From Amoebophrya sp. AT5.2 (lineage: Eukaryota > Sar > Dinophyceae > Syndiniales > Amoebophryaceae): a stretch of DNA of 29,804 nucleotides. Below the pieces are notes generated by a model, which was not told the DNA's origin, made no database searches, and saw only the letters and a list, made by a program, of their open reading frames with translations. Within the stretch, counting starts at the first letter, position 1. Every line of letters starts with the position of its first letter. The position numbers and the translations under genes are program-made. This document shows, piece after piece, positions 28,161 to 29,804 of this stretch. The stretch is from assembly GCA_005223375.1 (NCBI GenBank), contig RXOD01004070.1:1-29804 (forward strand). Direction: 5' to 3'.

Positions 28161-29804
28161 ATGTTCACTCGAAGGATGCCATTGCTGGTACTCGACGCTT
28201 CTCTGGGGCTCCTCGTCGATTCTTCGTTCGTCACGCCATCGACTCCGTTTCTCGATCAGCGTTTCGACGCCACAAATGTCGATTCTGCTGGCGGCGGCAC
28301 CGAGACCGACATCGCAGGTGGGCTGCAACCGGTCGGAAGCTCTGCGCTTTACCCCCCCGGAACGCAGCCTGACGTGACCGACAGCTGGGTCGATATCGGG
28401 ACTCCGCTGGGGTACGACACCCGCGGGAACATCATTCAGCCGACCTCGACGCCCGTTTTGGATGAACCTGGCGGGAGCGGCACCACCTCCGCGAGCGGGA
28501 GGTGGTTCAACCTGTTTGGTTCTCCGCCCGCAGGGGAAGGCGCTGCCGTTCCTCCGCAAACGATCAAGCCCTTCGGGTACCGGGACATGTGGAAGACCTA
28601 CGACTCCACGCCGGTGGAGGTGATTGGGACCCTGCCGGATTGGCTGTTCCGCGACGGAGTTTTCTACAAGCAGGCTGGAGGGGCGTTTGACATTCCGGGA
28701 ACCAATCCGCCTACGTCGGGTTCCTCGGTCAGCGCTACTACAGGCAGCTCAAGCACTGGCACTGACAACTCGGGTCCCGACAGCAAGCAGTTTCTCGACG
28801 GCCTCGCTCACGTCGCCGCGTGGCGCTTCGTCAAAGCGTCTGCCTCGCCTCAACCTGCTCGTGTCCGCGCTGGAAAATCTCGGAACCTCGTTTTGTTCAG
28901 CAACGGCTTTCCCGACACGGAGGCGTTCGAGAAATGGCACAAGTCTGGCGGCCGCAACCGCCAGTTCGCGGGGACGGCAAAGGGTTCCGCGACCTACTTG
29001 TTCAACCCGAACGTGAATTTTCAGCGCTGCGACAAGGATTTAATCGCGCCCTGCCTGATCGAAGCGCCGATCAAGACGCGGATGGTGCCCATGGACCCGC
29101 ACAGCCTGCTCACGGAAACCGCGAACCGCGACATGAACGCTCTGATTCAAAACGCGCGCGACTGCACCGATAGTGCTTGTGGTCCTGGACATTTGTCGTT
29201 TATGTCGACGCCGGCGACGTCGGGCTCGGGAGGGGCGCGAGCGAGTTCGTACGAAGAACTGAGGGCGGTGCAAGACGGTTTGGCGCCGTTTCGCTCGAGG
29301 CGGTGCCCGTGGCGGCGGCGGGCGAGCGAAGGGAACGACGAGGGGCGTGGGCTGTTTTCGCTTGGTCGCGGGGGAGGCACTGGCAGTGTAGCCGGCGGCA
29401 GCGGAGAAGCAGATGGCGCGAGCGGTGGCGCGGCTGCTGCAGGTGGTTTTGGAGCCCCGGCGACCGCCCCGAGCAGCTTTCTGGTTGGAGGTGACAAGAG
29501 CGGTCGGTCCCCATCCCCAATGTCGGCGGACGACGATTTCGCCGACGCCGGTGGATCTCCCGGGTCAAGCACGACCGCACCCAGAGGTGCTGCCTCCTCG
29601 TCCACCGGCTCTGCGCCGATCACTCCTGTCGGGAATGCACCGAACAACGCGCCGCGGGGGAGTAACGGGAGCGCCGGCTTTAGTTCGGGACCGAGTAAGT
29701 ACGCGAATGACCTGGTTTTCCTCGCGTCGCACCAGCTGGCTACATCTCAAAAAAATGCATTGTTAGACGCATCTTTGAAAAACGGGCGCCCCCTTTTTTG
29801 GCCC
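28161..29804 (+). CDS. Carotenoid-oxygenase (RPE65/CCD) family protein, 5' part, cut by the right edge
   Basis: The frame is open for 548 codons to the last base with no stop, so the gene continues outside the window. Family signs: VEVIGTLPDWLFRDGVFYK (from 152) corresponds to the CCD 'G.iP.WL.G.l.rnGP' entry strand; FLDGLAHVAAWRF (from 211) to the 'FDGlamlh.F' block; LFSNGFPDTEAFEKW to 'sRfl.T.ay'. The final residues (ANDLVFL...LATSQKNALLD) resemble the 'N..v......A..E....D' strand. Such enzymes use non-haem Fe(II) to cleave carotenoids or related polyenes; the iron-binding histidines would lie mostly downstream, so activity cannot be judged. There is a Gly/Ser/Thr-rich insert at about 183-210 and a much larger one at about 338-510. 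The start is uncertain: 28161 has A at -3 and follows an AG acceptor-like site, but in-frame ATGs at 28062 and 28038 would add a hydrophobic, signal-peptide-like leader. Confidence 0.6.
   Translation, partial: MFTRRMPLLVLDASLGLLVDSSFVTPSTPFLDQRFDATNVDSAGGGTETDIAGGLQPVGSSALYPPGTQPDVTDSWVDIGTPLGYDTRGNIIQPTSTPVLDEPGGSGTTSASGRWFNLFGSPPAGEGAAVPPQTIKPFGYRDMWKTYDSTPVEVIGTLPDWLFRDGVFYKQAGGAFDIPGTNPPTSGSSVSATTGSSSTGTDNSGPDSKQFLDGLAHVAAWRFVKASASPQPARVRAGKSRNLVLFSNGFPDTEAFEKWHKSGGRNRQFAGTAKGSATYLFNPNVNFQRCDKDLIAPCLIEAPIKTRMVPMDPHSLLTETANRDMNALIQNARDCTDSACGPGHLSFMSTPATSGSGGARASSYEELRAVQDGLAPFRSRRCPWRRRASEGNDEGRGLFSLGRGGGTGSVAGGSGEADGASGGAAAAGGFGAPATAPSSFLVGGDKSGRSPSPMSADDDFADAGGSPGSSTTAPRGAASSSTGSAPITPVGNAPNNAPRGSNGSAGFSSGPSKYANDLVFLASHQLATSQKNALLDASLKNGRPLFWP

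Noticed and set aside
29695..29700. GTAAGT inside the CCD gene, a textbook donor
   Set aside because: The frame stays open past it and the following residues still look like the CCD strand; other introns here do not use GTAAGT.

Overview
This window looks like nuclear DNA from a protist with spliced genes, most likely an alveolate on the dinoflagellate side. The reasons are: (1) a cytosolic Hsp90 of alveolate/dinoflagellate character ending in MEEVD; (2) short GT-AG introns of 129-224 bp whose donor sites lack the usual GTRAGT extension; (3) every recognisable gene lies on the + strand; (4) a pyrimidine-rich stretch ending in AG sits just before most start codons, as expected for spliced-leader trans-splicing. 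Six or seven genes in 30 kb is compact, which would suit a small-genome lineage such as a syndinian (Amoebophrya-like) or perkinsid better than a large-genome photosynthetic dinoflagellate. The assignment is inference; I cannot place the species.

Layout, all on the + strand: an unidentified 3' gene fragment (3-356); a spacer holding a recently duplicated 78-bp repeat (352-429 and 571-647); a thioredoxin-fold/GST-like protein with a CPFC site (2110-3942, single exon); cytosolic Hsp90 in five exons (4540-7405); a Blc/plant-type lipocalin in two exons with an N-myristoylation-like start (8483-9160); methionyl-tRNA synthetase in five exons, built as GST-C domain, class I core and EMAP II tail (9702-13302); a giant single-exon 4554-residue SF1 helicase with TPR-like, ankyrin-like and RING segments, resembling TRANK1 (13804-27468); and the 5' part of a carotenoid-oxygenase (RPE65/CCD) family gene running off the right edge (about 28161-29804).

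The genes are not an obvious pathway. Hsp90 and MetRS are housekeeping, the GST-like protein and lipocalin suit redox or lipid handling, and the CCD suits apocarotenoid or retinoid chemistry. The points most worth attention are the giant intronless helicase with its RING finger carrying a 96-residue loop, set between intron-bearing genes; the uniform G|GT...AG|G intron insertion pattern; the possibly lipid-anchored lipocalin; and the large Gly/Ser-rich insertion in the CCD.
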